64,000 nt of DNA from Engraulis encrasicolus (Eukaryota; Chordata; Actinopteri; Clupeiformes; Engraulidae), in NCBI RefSeq assembly GCF_034702125.1, contig NC_085869.1:14935544-14999543 (forward strand), in the 5' to 3' direction. Shown here one piece after another: positions 1 through 13,534 of the stretch (position 1 is its first letter; each line of letters begins with the position of its first letter). Under the pieces are notes generated by a model that saw nothing but the letters and a program-made list of their open reading frames with translations, was not told the DNA's origin and searched no databases. A program made the translations under genes and the position numbers.

Positions 1-257
1 AAAGCCATTCGAAAGCAAAGCCCCTTACCCGGACCCCCCTCCCGTCTAATTCAGTGCAGATTCTGTTCTTTCCGCAGACTTTTTTACCCACAAAAGCCCA
101 CAAATGATGACGACAGCGAAAGTGCACCCCTTTGAGGAGAGTAGAGTCCTGAGGCAGATTTTTCCGCTTTCCCTCACCCTAAACCTACACCCCCAACCAA
201 ATGAACATGAGCTCACCGCCTACATGTTCGTCCTTATCCTCACTCTTCCCCCTTTAA
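1..257. other. non-coding, nothing recognised
   Basis: No exon, RNA gene or repeat is recognisable before the first microsatellite. If the fibrillar collagen gene that starts at 18.3 kb has a long first intron, this stretch lies inside it. Confidence 0.4.
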
Positions 258-478
<221 letters not shown>

Positions 479-733
479 CCCACCTTACTATCTCTGTGGG
501 GCCCTCCCATTGACTTCCATTCAAATTAACCCTAACAATAGCTGAAGAATGCTAAACTGTGTCCAAACCAAAGCAATGTTTTACACTTTTACTTTTACCA
601 ATAACAACAAAACTACCCCAGCAAAAGGGGTCAAAACATGTGGGGTCCAGGATTTGGGCCTCACGTGGAATGAGGGCTCCAGCTTGTTGGTGTGCTCCAA
701 AACCTCACAAAGGTAGAGTGGTGCTGTACACAG

Positions 734-780
734 ACCCTGACACAGACACAGACACAGACACAGACACAGACACAGACACA

Positions 781-872
<92 letters not shown>
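734..872. repeat. (CAGACA)n/(CA)n compound microsatellite
   Basis: A hexanucleotide CAGACA tract of about 45 bp is followed by about 90 bp of CA. A short G-run follows at about 889. Confidence 0.98.
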
Positions 873-873
<1 letters not shown>

Positions 874-2619
874 TCCTTTGGAAAAAAAGGGGGGGGGATT
901 CGGAAGATAGCATTTGATGGGCAACAGAAACACTACCCCCCTCCCATGGACATCTAAAAACAAAGTGAGACAAATAACATCTTTGCCAAGGCAGGGGATG
1001 GGAGGACGGGTGAAAGATATCCACCGAACGCAGGAAACTTGGACAAATGAATAGTTTATGGATTTTCCCTGGCTAATGTGGAAATAGTCATAATGTGATG
1101 TATTTAAAGGGAGTGGGGGGTGTGCTACAGTTGTTGCCAGATTGCAGGGGTTAGAAAAATGACCTTATGGAAACGGTGAGTCACTAGAGAGACGATTTGT
1201 CTCCTCGTGTGCAGCAGATTTGCTTTGCTAGATGAGCTGTTAATGAGCTCTCTGGTTAAGTAAAAAAAGACACTCCTCCTGACTGTCTTTCGAGAAGAAC
1301 AAAGGCAAGAAAAGTAACACGCAAAAAAAAAAAAAGTGGGCGAAGGTGGGCGAGAGTGTCGAATGAGAGTGGTACTCTGCTCTCCGTGCCAGACAGACTT
1401 TGAGATTAAAGCCAGTCTCCAGGGCTTTCTACTGGGCCGCGTCCAGCGCTTAGCCTACAAGGCTGTGAAGAAAATGGAAAACAGAACGTGTGTCTGTGTG
1501 ACAGAATTGTGTCTGTGTTGTGGGCCAGGCCTCAGTGATTAAACGTCTTTAAACTTGTTCTGCTGGAGGGAGACCTTTTTTAGTTTAGTTTTCTCCAACC
1601 CTTAAAATGTTTGTATGCCTTCGACTTTCAAATAGCTAGTGTCAGACAGACACTAATAAATGCCGGAGTTCAAGGGTCTTTCGTGGGTCCTGTGTTTTTT
1701 TTCTTTCGGCAAACGCAGAGGCCAGTTGCTGAGCTGTGCTTCTCACACTGTCAAATGCATCGTCTACTCCATAGGTGGATTGCCCAAAAGGCATAAAGGG
1801 CATTTGCCCGTTGGACTGTTGATGATTTTGGACTTGGCCTCCCCTCAATGCAGTAGAATCAGTCCTCATGCCGCTACAGCTGACCTGTCCGAGTCAGATT
1901 TAAATAGACATCTTGCCTGTTGTGGTCAAAATAGCTTGTAAAGGCTATTTTGTCATAGGTGTCACAGGTTTGATGGTCTCTCTCAATGCCTGGCGGACAG
2001 GTCTTGGCTGAAAATGCCCAGCCTGTTTTATTGACCCAGCTCAGCCCTGGTCTACTGTGTAGGAAGTCGTTGAGTGATGACAAAGCTCATTCATTTACAG
2101 TGTCCTCTTCTCACGGGCTAATGGACTTCAAAGCAACTAGCCAACCTGTGATTACTGTCTCAGCCTTGTCTCCCATGTCCAGATGGGTTTCCTCTTTCTC
2201 TCTCTCTCCTGCGAGACCTTTGGAGAAAATGCTCTGAATTGTCTCAGCTTCTCACCCAACAAACAGGCGATTTCACACCACCAAGGAGATGTGTACATTG
2301 CTACAGTACATTAGTGACATTTGACCCTTGAGTCAGTTGAAAAACACTGACTTGAGAGTCTCCCCTTTCTCCTGTGAGATATTTTGAGAAAGCGCTCTGA
2401 ACTGTATCCATTCCTGACCAAACAGACTGTTTCAAACTGCTATATTATTGCAATATTATTAGGAAATGTGTATACTGCTATGCTTGTGAACTTTGATAGC
2501 GGGGGCAGTGACTGACTGGATGATTTGCTAGGAGAGGGAAAACACGCTGCTGCATGAAACATTGTTTCCTCTGGTGTGGTTTGTACGCGAATGTCACCCC
2601 TTTTCCCACAATTACTTTG
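873..2619. other. non-coding, no gene seen
   Basis: The open frames here are short, uncorrelated between strands and lack plausible splice contexts. The only structure noted is an old direct duplication near 2200-2480. Confidence 0.4.
2200..2480. repeat. diverged direct duplication (~160 bp spacing)
   Basis: Blocks 2200-2306 and 2360-2480 share the order CTCCTG(C/T)GAGA, GAGAAA(A/G)TGCTCTGAA-like text, CCAAACA/AACAGAC-like text and ATGTGTA(C/T)A. They look like two diverged copies of one unit of about 110-120 bp. Their origin is not recognised. Confidence 0.5.
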
Positions 2620-2730
<111 letters not shown>

Positions 2731-3129
2731 ATGAATAGAAGAGGAGAGGCTGCTCGCCTGCCTGCCTGCCTGACTGGCTGAGGGAAGTCAAGCCAGGAAA
2801 CTTAAATGAATAAGTAGCTGACTACATGTCTGAGCTGGTCTTGTCGGTGGCGCGAGCAAGGCGAGGCGTCTCTTATGGGGCTCCTCGCTGATGAAGACGC
2901 CATTCTTCTGAATGCTTCTCCAAAAGTATGTAGGCTAAGTCCATCTGGGCTGGGAGCAGAGCTGCTACGCTGTGCTGTCTGTGTGTGTGTGTGTGTCTGA
3001 CTCTGACCACAGCTGCGGTGTGGTGTGGAGGCCTCGGCAGACTGCAAACTTTCCACTGTTTCCAGGGCCCCGCTGCCCTGATCTGCTTAACCGCTGCCGT
3101 GCTGACTGTCCACTACACAGTGTACAGTA

Positions 3130-3294
3130 CACACTAACACACACACACACGCACGCACACACACACACACACACATGTACACACAAACGCACACACCCAC
3201 ACACACACACACACATGTACACACAAACGCATGCTCACACACACACAAAAACACATACGCATTCACACACGTACGCATGCATACAAAAACACAT

Positions 3295-3338
<44 letters not shown>

Positions 3339-3364
3339 GCTCGCACGCACACACATACACACAG
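3130..3364. repeat. interrupted (CA)n microsatellite
   Basis: CA tracts are interrupted by ATGTACACACAAACGC-type units (two near-copies at about 3175 and 3214), showing small-scale duplication inside the array. Confidence 0.95.
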
Positions 3365-4380
3365 TGCCACTGAATGCTACTGAAATGTCTTTAACCAGAA
3401 AAGCAGAAAGTTGGCCAATGCTAGTAAATGAGTAATGGTGTGTAGGTGGGTAAGATGTTTTCATCTGGCTCAAATGTGAGTGTGTAAGATGTTTTAGTCT
3501 TTGATGCTTTCAAAGTTAAAGGGATGCTGGCTACACAAGAAATAAAAAAAAACATTCAAAACAGGATGAATATGTAAAAGCAATGAAATTCAGCTGTCAT
3601 GTTAAAATTGATTGATGGCCATCCAAGTAAACCTCAATGCCAATACTCTTCCTATCGCAACGACTTGACTGGCACTGTGGTTACCCTGAAACCATACGTG
3701 GCTTGTACCCTGCTTTTTTCTGAAGATAAATTGCAGTGCTTACAACCCCAAAGCCAGTGGGAGGGTGTAATTTGCAGCACTATAACACACTTGGCACATA
3801 AACACATGGGGATCAAAGCCTCCCAGAGGATTCTGTGCAAAAACGAGATTACGTAATCCCACCGTTTTTTAAAACAAAATTAACCTTCAAACTTCATTTC
3901 ATCAACTATGTACACAAACACAAAGTATTTGTAAAAACCCTAAGAACACAAACAAATGAAGGAATGAAAAAGAATATCGTAATGGCAAGCACATGACGAC
4001 GAGATATGCCACGTTAGTATATTTTGAAGTTTTGAATTTCCTTTAACCCACAGCGTGACTGAAAAAAATAAGATGTGTGAAAGCAGCGGAAATAACCGGT
4101 CTTCACGTGTGGAACCACAGACAGCAAGGAGTGTTTGATTTGTAACCGCATCTTACATGGGAGTTGGACAGGGGTCAAAACATTTGTTTTTCATATCCTC
4201 TCAAGCTGGGTCCACTTGCACGGACCACGCCAAGGCCAGAGAAAAGTAGAGCAAAGTAGAGCAGAGCACAGCAGAGCGGAGCGGTGAGGAGACGGGACTC
4301 TCCACACTAACAGAGACTGAGGGGGGACGATCATAGCATGAAGCCCTTGCTATCGGTCACATCTCTGCTTTAACACAAAC
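3365..4380. other. non-coding, no gene seen
   Basis: No exon with a supported frame and no recognisable repeat family. A short run of GAGCA/GAGCG units occurs near 4245-4285. Confidence 0.35.
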
Positions 4381-4590
4381 TTCTCCTCCTCCTACTCTCC
4401 CTCCTCCTCCTCTTCCTCCACCTCCTCTTCCCCCACCTAGTCCTCCTCATTTCCATTCCCCTCCTCTTCTTCCTCCTCCTCCTCTCCCTCCTCCTCTCTC
4501 TCCCCCTCCTCTTCCCCCTCATCCTCCTACTCTTCCCCTCATCCCCTCCTCTTCCTCCTCCTCCTCCTCACCCTACTCCACCACCCCCAT
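4381..4590. repeat. (TCC)n polypyrimidine tract
   Basis: About 200 bp is almost entirely C and T on the + strand, dominated by CTCCTC units with interruptions. Confidence 0.9.
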
Positions 4591-6356
4591 TTTCCACATA
4601 ATTCATCCTCCACATGGGACCTGCATTGGCAGCAGATCGGGCCCTACGCTCTCTCACTTAGGCAAACTCTGTGGAAACTCCATGTTTGGGAAAGAGAAAC
4701 CTTTGCCACTGCTAAGCTGAAACAGCACACGGATGTGCAAACGCAGAACACCCGATCCACTCACCACCATCTTTGAAAAAGGATGCAAAACAATAATGTC
4801 TTTTACAGAACAGATACGGTTGGCCATACAAGATAGTTCTGTTCAGATGAGGACATCCCATGGTATATCCACGAGTGAAAGAAAGGATGGGAGTGTACAA
4901 CTTGTGGGATGAAATGTTGGCCTAACTTTCGGTGCAAGTAAAGAAAATGGTGTGTTGTAAAATGGTGTGTCAAACTGATGATGGCTTGAGGGCCGAAACG
5001 CATCTGCTGATATGGTGGTATAAATCAACAGATTTAAGAGTTTAAGCATCTAGATTATGTTTTTTCTACCCTATATCCATGAGTAACTCCTCACAGTTCA
5101 TAATCGCTCTGCCCAAGAAACAACGTAACCGCTAAAACTTCACACAAGCATTCCATTGTATGCAATTCATAAACAAGCCAGATAAGAAGTGAAAAACAAA
5201 ATGGAGTGAATTTTATAAGCTATGGCAGGCTTTAACAAGACGTCCAAAACTGCGGAACAGCAGCTGTGCATTAGGCCGAACTCTGAGAATAAAACAACAA
5301 CAACAACGAGAACAAAAATAACAACCACAACCATGCACAATACACAATGCAGGGTAAAGTCTAAATGAGACATCACATGCTAACACATCTTGAATAGTAA
5401 CCCCAGATGGCACCCACTAGCTGGAGTTGCCAATGAAACAGTTGTATAAAACATTAGGACACAGTACAAGATGTTCATGGATATCTTCATTGTGTGATTA
5501 ACTATGGCAGTCATCTTTTGACTTTGTGCCAGTGGTCAAAGCCTACAATAGAAAATCCACAAATAACCTTTCTCCCACTCGTGTTATATTCCTTAAACAT
5601 TGGCCAAGTCCAACAAAAAATCACAAACAATTAAGAATCAACTTTGTTCATGAGCAAAGTATGCATGCAAAAACAATCCACACTAAAATGTTTGAACATG
5701 CATTTGCTACAGCTGGGTATTAGTTCCCCCCTAAGACTCAAATCATGTGACAGGTCAAATAAAAGTGAATTCATTATTATGGAAACCCAAACTGCATTTC
5801 AGCCACGTCTTGGAATCGAATAACAACTAGTTGATCAAATTTCGTTTGCAATCCACTCAACCCCTTTTTGGTTTCTGGAGGCTTCCACTGACTATGTTTT
5901 ATGCTCAAGTCAGCCACATCCATAATGGTCTTCATGCTTTGCGGCTTTCTCCCCTGATGTAAACTACCCCATTGCATTCTCCACACTCCACAATGGAGGA
6001 AGGGGAGAACCACTTTCTTCCAGTTCTGAGGCATGAAAATATGCATTGCTGATGGTTCATTTAGCAAAGACATTTTCCCCTCGTCTCTCTCTCTCTTCTT
6101 TTTTTTTGTTCTGTGTTGTTTGACTGGTGTCAGGCCTTGTGGAACAGTCACAGCTGGTCACGGTGACACTGGCTTACATTACTACTCGCCGCCCCGATCC
6201 GTCATAATGAAACAACAGCCTGTGAGATAAATATTTACATCCCAAACTCCAGCAGCGAGGAGAACTCTCGGAGAACTGCTTTCCGCATACGGCTCCATTT
6301 TCCCCTATACTTCATATGCAGCGAGGCTTCAACAAGCTTTTTCAACAAAGCACGTT

Positions 6357-6358
<2 letters not shown>
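4591..6358. other. non-coding, no gene seen
   Basis: No exon is supported. The text near 4976-5012 (ending GGCCGAAACGCATCTG) resembles a motif found in many fish repeats, but I cannot place its family. Confidence 0.35.

Positions 6359-6394
<36 letters not shown>
6359..6394 (+). repeat. 36-nt uninterrupted G homopolymer
   Basis: Thirty-six consecutive G residues follow ACGTTTT. Such a run could form a G-quadruplex on the + strand and is prone to polymerase slippage, so the exact length may be an assembly estimate. Confidence 0.95.
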
Positions 6395-6396
<2 letters not shown>

Positions 6397-6907
6397 CTAC
6401 GACTGTTTTTTGCATGCAGCTTGCATGATGTTATTCTGCTTCACTGGGGGGGTAAGACATTGGGAATGGCGATGGGAGGGTTCTATTCTGAAGTAGCTGT
6501 TTGATCTACTACCATCCTAGGTCTCTGAAGACAGAACACAATGCGCTGCAACGCCATCTGAAGTTATTAATTCCAGAACTGACCAGGATTTAAGGCATTT
6601 GGAATCATTTTAGAGTTCGAGCACATTTCCTCCTAACAAAAACATGGTGAAAAACTCGGTATCAACCATACACCGCAAAAATATGCTTTGAAGTATAATG
6701 GGATGAAAACCCTCTTAGATCGAAGTGACAAAAACCATACAACTTCACAGTTTGTTGAAAAAATACTTCAGGGTTGCACACTTTATTCTGCATCAAGTTT
6801 AATATAGAAAAAAATACCTTTAAGTATGACTCAGAGTATTGATTGAAAACACTCAATACCTCGCATTCAGCCCTCTTTCTTCTGTGAAGTCTCTGCCTAT
6901 CAGCTTC
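6395..6907. other. non-coding, no gene seen
   Basis: Nothing recognisable lies between the G homopolymer and the telomeric array. Confidence 0.35.
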
Positions 6908-6914
6908 TAATCTG

Positions 6915-6986
6915 CTAACCCTAACCCTAACCCTAACCCTAACCCTAACCCTAACCCCTAACCCTAACCCTAACCCTAACCCTAAT
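6915..6986. repeat. interstitial telomeric (CCCTAA)n array
   Basis: About 12 units of CCCTAA (TTAGGG on the minus strand) with one extra C near 6958. The array is flanked by a direct repeat, TAATCTGCT, at 6908-6916 and 6983-6991. This fits insertion at a repaired double-strand break rather than a chromosome end. Confidence 0.97.
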
Positions 6987-7146
6987 CTGCTTTCTCTTCG
7001 AGGAATGATTGCCATTAACTTTTATCACCTCCCATTTACCTAATAATAAGGCTTAAATGGCAACTGAGCCATCAAACTCACATACAATGTGTGAGATCTA
7101 GCAGGCTCAAGCACAGCAAGTACTAACCCAGTGCCCTGAGGAGTAA

Positions 7147-7312
7147 GAAGGGCTGCTAACAGCTTTGGCTGGGCCCAGAAAATAAGTCACCTGAAAGGGC
7201 CCCCCACCCAGCATACAAAGTAACAGGGTCCCAATTCTGTGTCCACTCTCTCCCTGGACCGGGGCAACTGACTCCCTTCTCCGACCCCCACCCCCCCTAC
7301 ATCTGCTGCCCT
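7147..7312. mobile_element. hAT-type MITE, GGGCCC-rich family
   Basis: The 166-bp element is bounded by a perfect 8-bp target duplication, AGGAGTAA (7139-7146 and 7313-7320). Its ends (GAAGGGCTGCTAACAGC and CTGCTGCCCT) and its TGAAAGGGCCCCCCACC interior match the elements at 24781 and 26375. No coding capacity, so it depends on a transposase elsewhere. Confidence 0.85.
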
Positions 7313-7359
7313 AGGAGTAAAACCAGGCTTTGAAGGTTTATTCAAGTCATTCAACTTTT

Positions 7360-7509
7360 TGCCTTTATTTGATAGGACAGTCTGAGATGGTGACAGGAAG
7401 TGAGTGGGACAGAGAGATGGGGTGGGATCTGGAAATTACCCCAGCCGGACTCGAACCGGGGTCCCCTTGGGCATGCAAGCCCAAATGTGGGGGGCTTAGC
7501 GCGCTGCGC
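7360..7509 (-). mobile_element. tRNA-derived SINE (family A, copy 1)
   Basis: On the minus strand a perfect RNA polymerase III B box (GGTTCGAGTCC, 7447-7457) lies in a tRNA-like head. It is followed by a body ending in AATAAAGGCAAAAAG. Direct repeats GTCATTCAAC(A)TTTT at 7346-7359 and 7510-7524 are the target duplication expected of LINE-mediated insertion. The copy at 40679 is a relative. Confidence 0.88.
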
Positions 7510-7524
7510 GTCATTCAACATTTT

Positions 7525-8671
7525 GACCCAACAGGGTCTTCATCAGGCTTCAAAACGGAGCTACAGTGTGCAGACTTCTACTTTTTCTATTGTCAGATAC
7601 AACTTTGTGCGACACCTGGCCTCAATTTGGTGGGATGTGCAGACTCTTACTCTTTTGAAGTACAGTAAGCCCAGGCTTACCTGAAGTAAATCAGTGGATA
7701 AGTATGCATTGGTACAACACAACACCAAACCAGGTTATAAGCAATTGTCAAGGAAGCCACCAAACCTGGCTACACTAGTACATTGTGCAACAATTTAACA
7801 CTCTAAAATGTATTTGAGTGCAAGTAGTACGCAATACTCCAACAAGCCATCAAACCAGACTAGTGACCAAACACATGCACTTAGAAGTAGCTGCAACAAG
7901 CATATGCAGTGGTCCAGCAAGCCAACGCACCACCACCACTGACCTCAGGTCTGGGAATATGAAAACCTCTGTGAAACCTGTGGCTCCACAGACCTGTAAT
8001 TTCCCTAAACACATCTCCACAAGATGCCCACACTACACGGTGGACCACCAGCCACCACTTCCGCCGCTTCTAAGTGCCACCGCTGGAATTATTTAACCCT
8101 TTGCGCAGAGCTTATGGCATAACCTTACTGTCACCAACACTGTAATATGGCCAAGTCTTTATCTGTTAGATTCTCTGCAATGCATAGCAGTATTTTTTAT
8201 GACGTAGTTGAGTGTCTTCTATGGTGAGTGAAGAGGCCCATCAAAGCTCCATCTGTACCGAGAGGCTCCGTCAATCCCCAAGCGATGCTGACAGAGAGCA
8301 GGATTTACAGTACTGTATAGTACCTGTGTGTGTTGGGGGGTGGGGTGGGGGGGGGTAGTGTAGTAGCACTAGAAAGTACACATTTTGCAGTGTTATTTCA
8401 ATACTTTAAGTTGGGAGCCATTACACTTCATAGAAGAGTATTATGGTGAACTGTCACTAGTGTTGTGAATGAGTGTTAGACTAATCGTTGCATTAACACT
8501 GCAAGGTTTGTTGTGTAGTGCCCCTACTGCAGTAGTTGATGATGATCCCCAAGCTGTTCTGACAGGAGGATATACCTGCTCTCCTTATTTGTGAGGGGGA
8601 TTTGGGGGCAGAGCACTGTCTAAGCACTGTGTGATTGAGGAGCGTGGGGAAAATGGGGCCTCTTAGTGGGG
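7525..8671. other. non-coding, no gene seen
   Basis: No supported exon. A G-rich patch lies at about 8331-8358. Confidence 0.35.

Positions 8672-8764
<93 letters not shown>
8672..8764. repeat. (CT)n microsatellite
   Basis: About 92 bp of pure CT. Confidence 0.98.
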
Positions 8765-8767
<3 letters not shown>

Positions 8768-11700
8768 GTCAGCGTGACAAGCCAAATAGCCTTACAACCC
8801 TGCCCCAGGTCATGTAGTGACATCACCCCCCTCACGACCCCTTCACAGACAGCCTCTAGGAAAAACTGCATAATTTATCACTTTGGTACCTGGTGAACCC
8901 CTTGAAGTTTATTAGCGCTTAAATTATCTTTTAAACAAAAACAGTGGTTGCATGAAGGAGGTTTGTTGAGTGGAGTTGCTAAAAAATCCCTTTCATCTGA
9001 TGTATGTATAATTGAGAGCATGAACAGAACGACATTATCATTGCCGTTCATTATCATTGATTTCAGACATTGAAATTAAACATTTTCCAAATCCAAATTC
9101 AAGTCAGTTTGCAATGTACAGTAGGTGATTATCTCAAAAACAAAACTAGGTAATCTAGCGGCACAATTTCATGCATTCTTAGCAGAAAAAAGACAGTTCT
9201 ACCACTCCCTCCAAGTGAAAGTTGGGAATTGACATTAACAACGGGTCAATAACTGTTAGCAATGGGAAGAGGGTGGGGTCGATGATACTATGAGAATAGA
9301 ACTGCTTTCTAAATGAAAATGAAACACAATGCAACACAGTGACCACCACTACATCCCTCATGTGTGGTACATGTACTGTATACCAGTAACAACAAAACCC
9401 TCTTGCACTTCAGCTATCTCTCTTATCAATTGGCAGCACATGTATACACAGAAACCACTGACAAAATAGTGAACAAGCAACAACAAGCAATTTGGCTTAT
9501 CTTAACTACTCATGTTTTATCAGGGCCCCATAACTGCACAGGATCAAAACAAACCAAACAGATTAACATGAAGATAAAGAAATCAGTTTCACACCCTGTC
9601 AAAGCCTACACTAACGCGTCAAAACCTTATCTGCTCATCGTAAAAAGGGCCTTGACTGTGAAAAAGAGACTGAGATGTTCTCTGAATGATTTTTACTTTG
9701 CACTGGCCAGGCCATTTGCAAGGAGAGGCCATCGTCCTCTAAAGACCCATCACATTCTTTTACAAACAGTCGACTGCAGCTGGCCTGGCTCGATCTTGAT
9801 GCATTAAGCCTTTCCCGGATTTACTGAATTAGTATGTGTTAGTCTCACCACTGCAGCCTGCGAGTGCAACCACGGGTTGAGCACAACACATAGTTTAGGA
9901 GGCAAATAGGCTCGTAAGATAAATAAAAAATATCCCACAGCCAATAGAAAATAGTTGCATGAGTGAGAAATGGAAAGAAATGCCCCGCTGGGAATTGATG
10001 CCACCAGTGTGTGACTAATGCATAAGGTTTCTTTCAGCTACAAAGATTCAGATGGTCTTCAGAATGTCATTTTGTTACTATGTAGGCCTATTTCTGTATT
10101 CAATGTCAGTTTATGTCTTTGAATAGAAATGCTGGCTCAGAAAGAAAACAATAAATTAAAGGAAGCTATTGGCATATATATTGCATGGAAATCCCCCTTG
10201 ATCGTTTGCAGTATGTGCTGCCTCAACGATCAAACAGAAATGTCTGTCTGTCCTACAGATGTGTAAATGTACCTTTCCTGCACTGCAGCCGTTTGTTTAG
10301 TCTCCCACACTGGTATGAGGGGACTAAGCGAGCAGTTGACTTTGACATTCGTAAAAGTTTGGAATCAAACATTGCCTTGTCCAGAGGAAATTCCTGTGTG
10401 ACGACGAGACATCCTGTGTCACAGATAGTGATGTCTGTGAGGGAGCGCATATGTGTGTCTGAGTGCATGCTTTTGGGGTTTATAGTCTAGTATATACATG
10501 CTAGAGAGCTGTGTCACTGACTGCATAGCTGAGAGGGAAATCAAACCCACTGACAAAAGACAAGCATGAGGGAACACTAAAAATCAATTTGAACACAAAA
10601 ACATTTTGAAAATAGAAAAATTGCTCAATCCCATGTGATTTTTTTGCCAGATCAGATGGGAGAACAGAATCAGAGGGATTCCTCCCATGCAAATTTTGGA
10701 CTGAAGTCTTTGACTTTATTAAATCCATGCAGCCTCATGACTCATGACTGGCATGGCAGCATCCTTGCACATTAATTTGGCCCGATGCTGGCGCTGGACA
10801 CCAGTGGGTGGGCGTGTGTGTGTGTGTGATTCAAAACAACAAGTCCACTCCTTCAGCGCTGCAAGGGCCAGGCTAGGCTGGGCTGACACTCAGTGGCCTA
10901 CTTTCTTATCCAGTTCTTGCCGGACAGAAAAAAAAACCATTTCACTTTAAACCATTTTTCTTTGCTATCTTAGTCAGGGTTTTTTTTCTCAGCACCCTAG
11001 TTAGAGAGAATAGTGTCATTTCCCATGACAAAAAAACTGAGATGGGCATTGCAGTACAAGCAAACTAACTTTGGCAAACTGTGTAGACTGAGTATTAGGT
11101 ACATTTGAAAGTCCTCAGTGACATATCTAAAATCATATCATAATATTATACTTTCGTTAAGAATTTATACAAGGGGAAAAAAAATACATTGAGGCAGACA
11201 GAAATTGTTATCTACAGTGAACCCCAATAAATACATACGCCCATAGGGATATCCCATGTGTGTTGTTAATGTACAGGGGAGATAACATTTTCTGACTGTG
11301 CTGCAGAATGTCAACACAGTCTACATGCCTCGCATAGCCTACAGGTCATGTTATGGGCACATAGAGTTGTACATGTTACAGGATTTTGCAGGGAGACGGT
11401 GCAAGGGTTCAACCCAAACACTGCGGGGGCACTAAGAGGTTATGAGACAACACCACACGTGAATATGGGTCTCAATCATTCCTCTGAGGGGAAAGGGGGT
11501 TTTAATATTCCCCATGTTCTCCATTTTTCCACAGTCCTGACTACACACATGGCTTTGGTGAAATTCTGTCCCCTCAGAGAGAGTGATGTGGTTTCTCATC
11601 ATGGCTTTCAGAGTAATATGAAAGCAGTGTGAGGTAACCAATTTAATGTGATGCAGAAATCAATAATAGATAGAAAGGCTATCCGATTCACATTGAACAT

Positions 11701-13163
11701 TCTCTGTTTTAACATTACTTTTAAAAAAAAAACATGTGGCTGCCATGTTTTCCACGAGACTCAAGCAAGAACATGCACTTGGCCTTTCAAAAAGAAAAAA
11801 TCTATTTGGGTTATACACGGCTATTCAGGCAAAGGTTCACTTCGCACGCTCCATTTTGATAACAGACGTAATTGCCTTGGACACCAGAGGACTGCGCTTC
11901 ATTAGATATTGGCAGATATCAAAAGCGTTTGGGAATGTTCGCGTTAAATCATCTTCCGCAGGCTAATCATTTCATTTCATATCCAAGATCAACACAACCT
12001 GACCAAAAGCTGCTCGAAAGTGTATGCTTTCAGCATTGAGAATAGTTAGCCAATGGGGTATAATACATGTGCCTCCAGAGAAAATTCATGGTCATGGCCA
12101 TTGATCAAAAGTACCTTTGAGTACAAGACAAGGCATCTGTAATAAGATTGCCTTTTTTCTTTATAGCAGTAGCTGCAGTGGTCCAAAAGAAGAATGATAG
12201 ACCATGAGCACTAGCCAACATATTTACAATCCCTTCCCAGCAAGGAAGCAATAAAGTTCAGAGATATTGGACTGGGATGTTGAGCACGTATTGTGATAGT
12301 GACTTGAATGTTCAAACGTTTTGTTTTACTTGTTCTGTTTATGGTGGAACGTAGGACAAGTTTCCACTCTATGGTAAAAAAAAACATTCTTAGTTGAATG
12401 TTGCTTCTTCAAATGGTGCCTTAATAACCAGAGATTGGGGTTTCTCCATGATTGGTTAAATTGTAGTATTTAAAGGGAATCACATCATGTAATGGATGTT
12501 AATCCCTTTGCAGTGGCTGTCAGCCATCCCAATGCAATGCAGTGCCATTCAGCTCACAGCTGAACGCTCTAATCAAGAACAGAATTTGTCTTTTCCCATT
12601 TTTTTGTGACAAGCATGAAATGCAGTCCATGCTGCTGATGCTATCCTTGGATCTCAGTCCTCTGCCTCATTCGGCCAAAACAGAGTCTCCAAGTAAGGGA
12701 GGGAGAGGGAGACCTCTTTAAAAAATGGACGTGTACAAATCCGCCTAAGCCTAACTGCTTTTAAACAAACAAACACATACATAATAAAAAATACATAATA
12801 AATCACCTAGCCCACCTTTTCCCCACATACGCTGCCACCAATTTACCAACTTGATTGATGGTCCGCACTAGTGAATGGGTGGGGTGGGGGGGGAGATGTG
12901 AACGCTTACTCGAGAGAATGCAAGCAACCATTCCACCCCACCAAATGCCCATTATTGTGGTCGAAGTGAAATATGGCAGCGGGAAACGCTACAGTGTGTA
13001 AACAGCCAACCACAAATAAGGCACTCTTGGGTCCTGATCCCGCCTGCCCTGCCTGCACGCCGAGCCCAGCCCAGCCGAGCGGAGGCCGAAACTCAAACCA
13101 GCTGTGTAAACTTGTGTGACTTCAACACAGCACGCAGCAGGACGCCGCATGGTACTGGTACTG
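8765..13163. other. 4.4-kb non-coding stretch, low repeat content
   Basis: The longest stretch here without an obvious microsatellite or transposon. Open frames (for example 9364-9807 +) have no recognisable domain, biased composition and no splice support. It could contain conserved regulatory DNA, but this cannot be judged from one sequence. Confidence 0.4.
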
Positions 13164-13238
13164 GGTGGTGGAGGAGGTGGTAGAGGTGGAGGAGGAGGAG
13201 GAGGAGGAGGAGGAGGAGGAGGTGGGGGTGGGGGTAGG
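13164..13238. repeat. (GGA)n/(GGT)n trinucleotide tract
   Basis: GGA and GGT units form a G-rich tract of about 75 bp next to a CpG-containing segment. Open frames across it (poly-Gly, poly-Glu, poly-Pro, poly-Ser) are low-complexity artefacts. Confidence 0.95.
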
Positions 13239-13534
13239 GATGCCCACCTGTGCAATGACTATGCACTGCGCCTCCCGGCCCGCGCTCCCTCCCGGCCCAC
13301 TCATGTTTTTAGGTTTTTCCAACCTCTTCACCTCCCCAACCACACACTCACACTCACACTCGCTTCAGGATGTGTTAGGATTAGCCTACTGCTGCTCACG
13401 TTGAGAGGAGAGAGAAGAGTGTCTGACGCACTTGCCCTTGACAGACGAGAAGGCTAATTTGCTCCTTTAGTGTAATAATTTGTTTGTATTTATTTATTTG
13501 TGTTACTCATGACTACACAAATTAGAAAGGTGAG

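Noticed and set aside
7447..7512. Possible functional tRNA gene on the minus strand
   Set aside because: The B box is perfect, but the head is part of a SINE with target duplications and an A-rich tail; no intact cloverleaf.
9364..9807. 147-residue + strand open frame
   Set aside because: No recognisable motif, ordinary AT-rich composition, no splice or initiation support.
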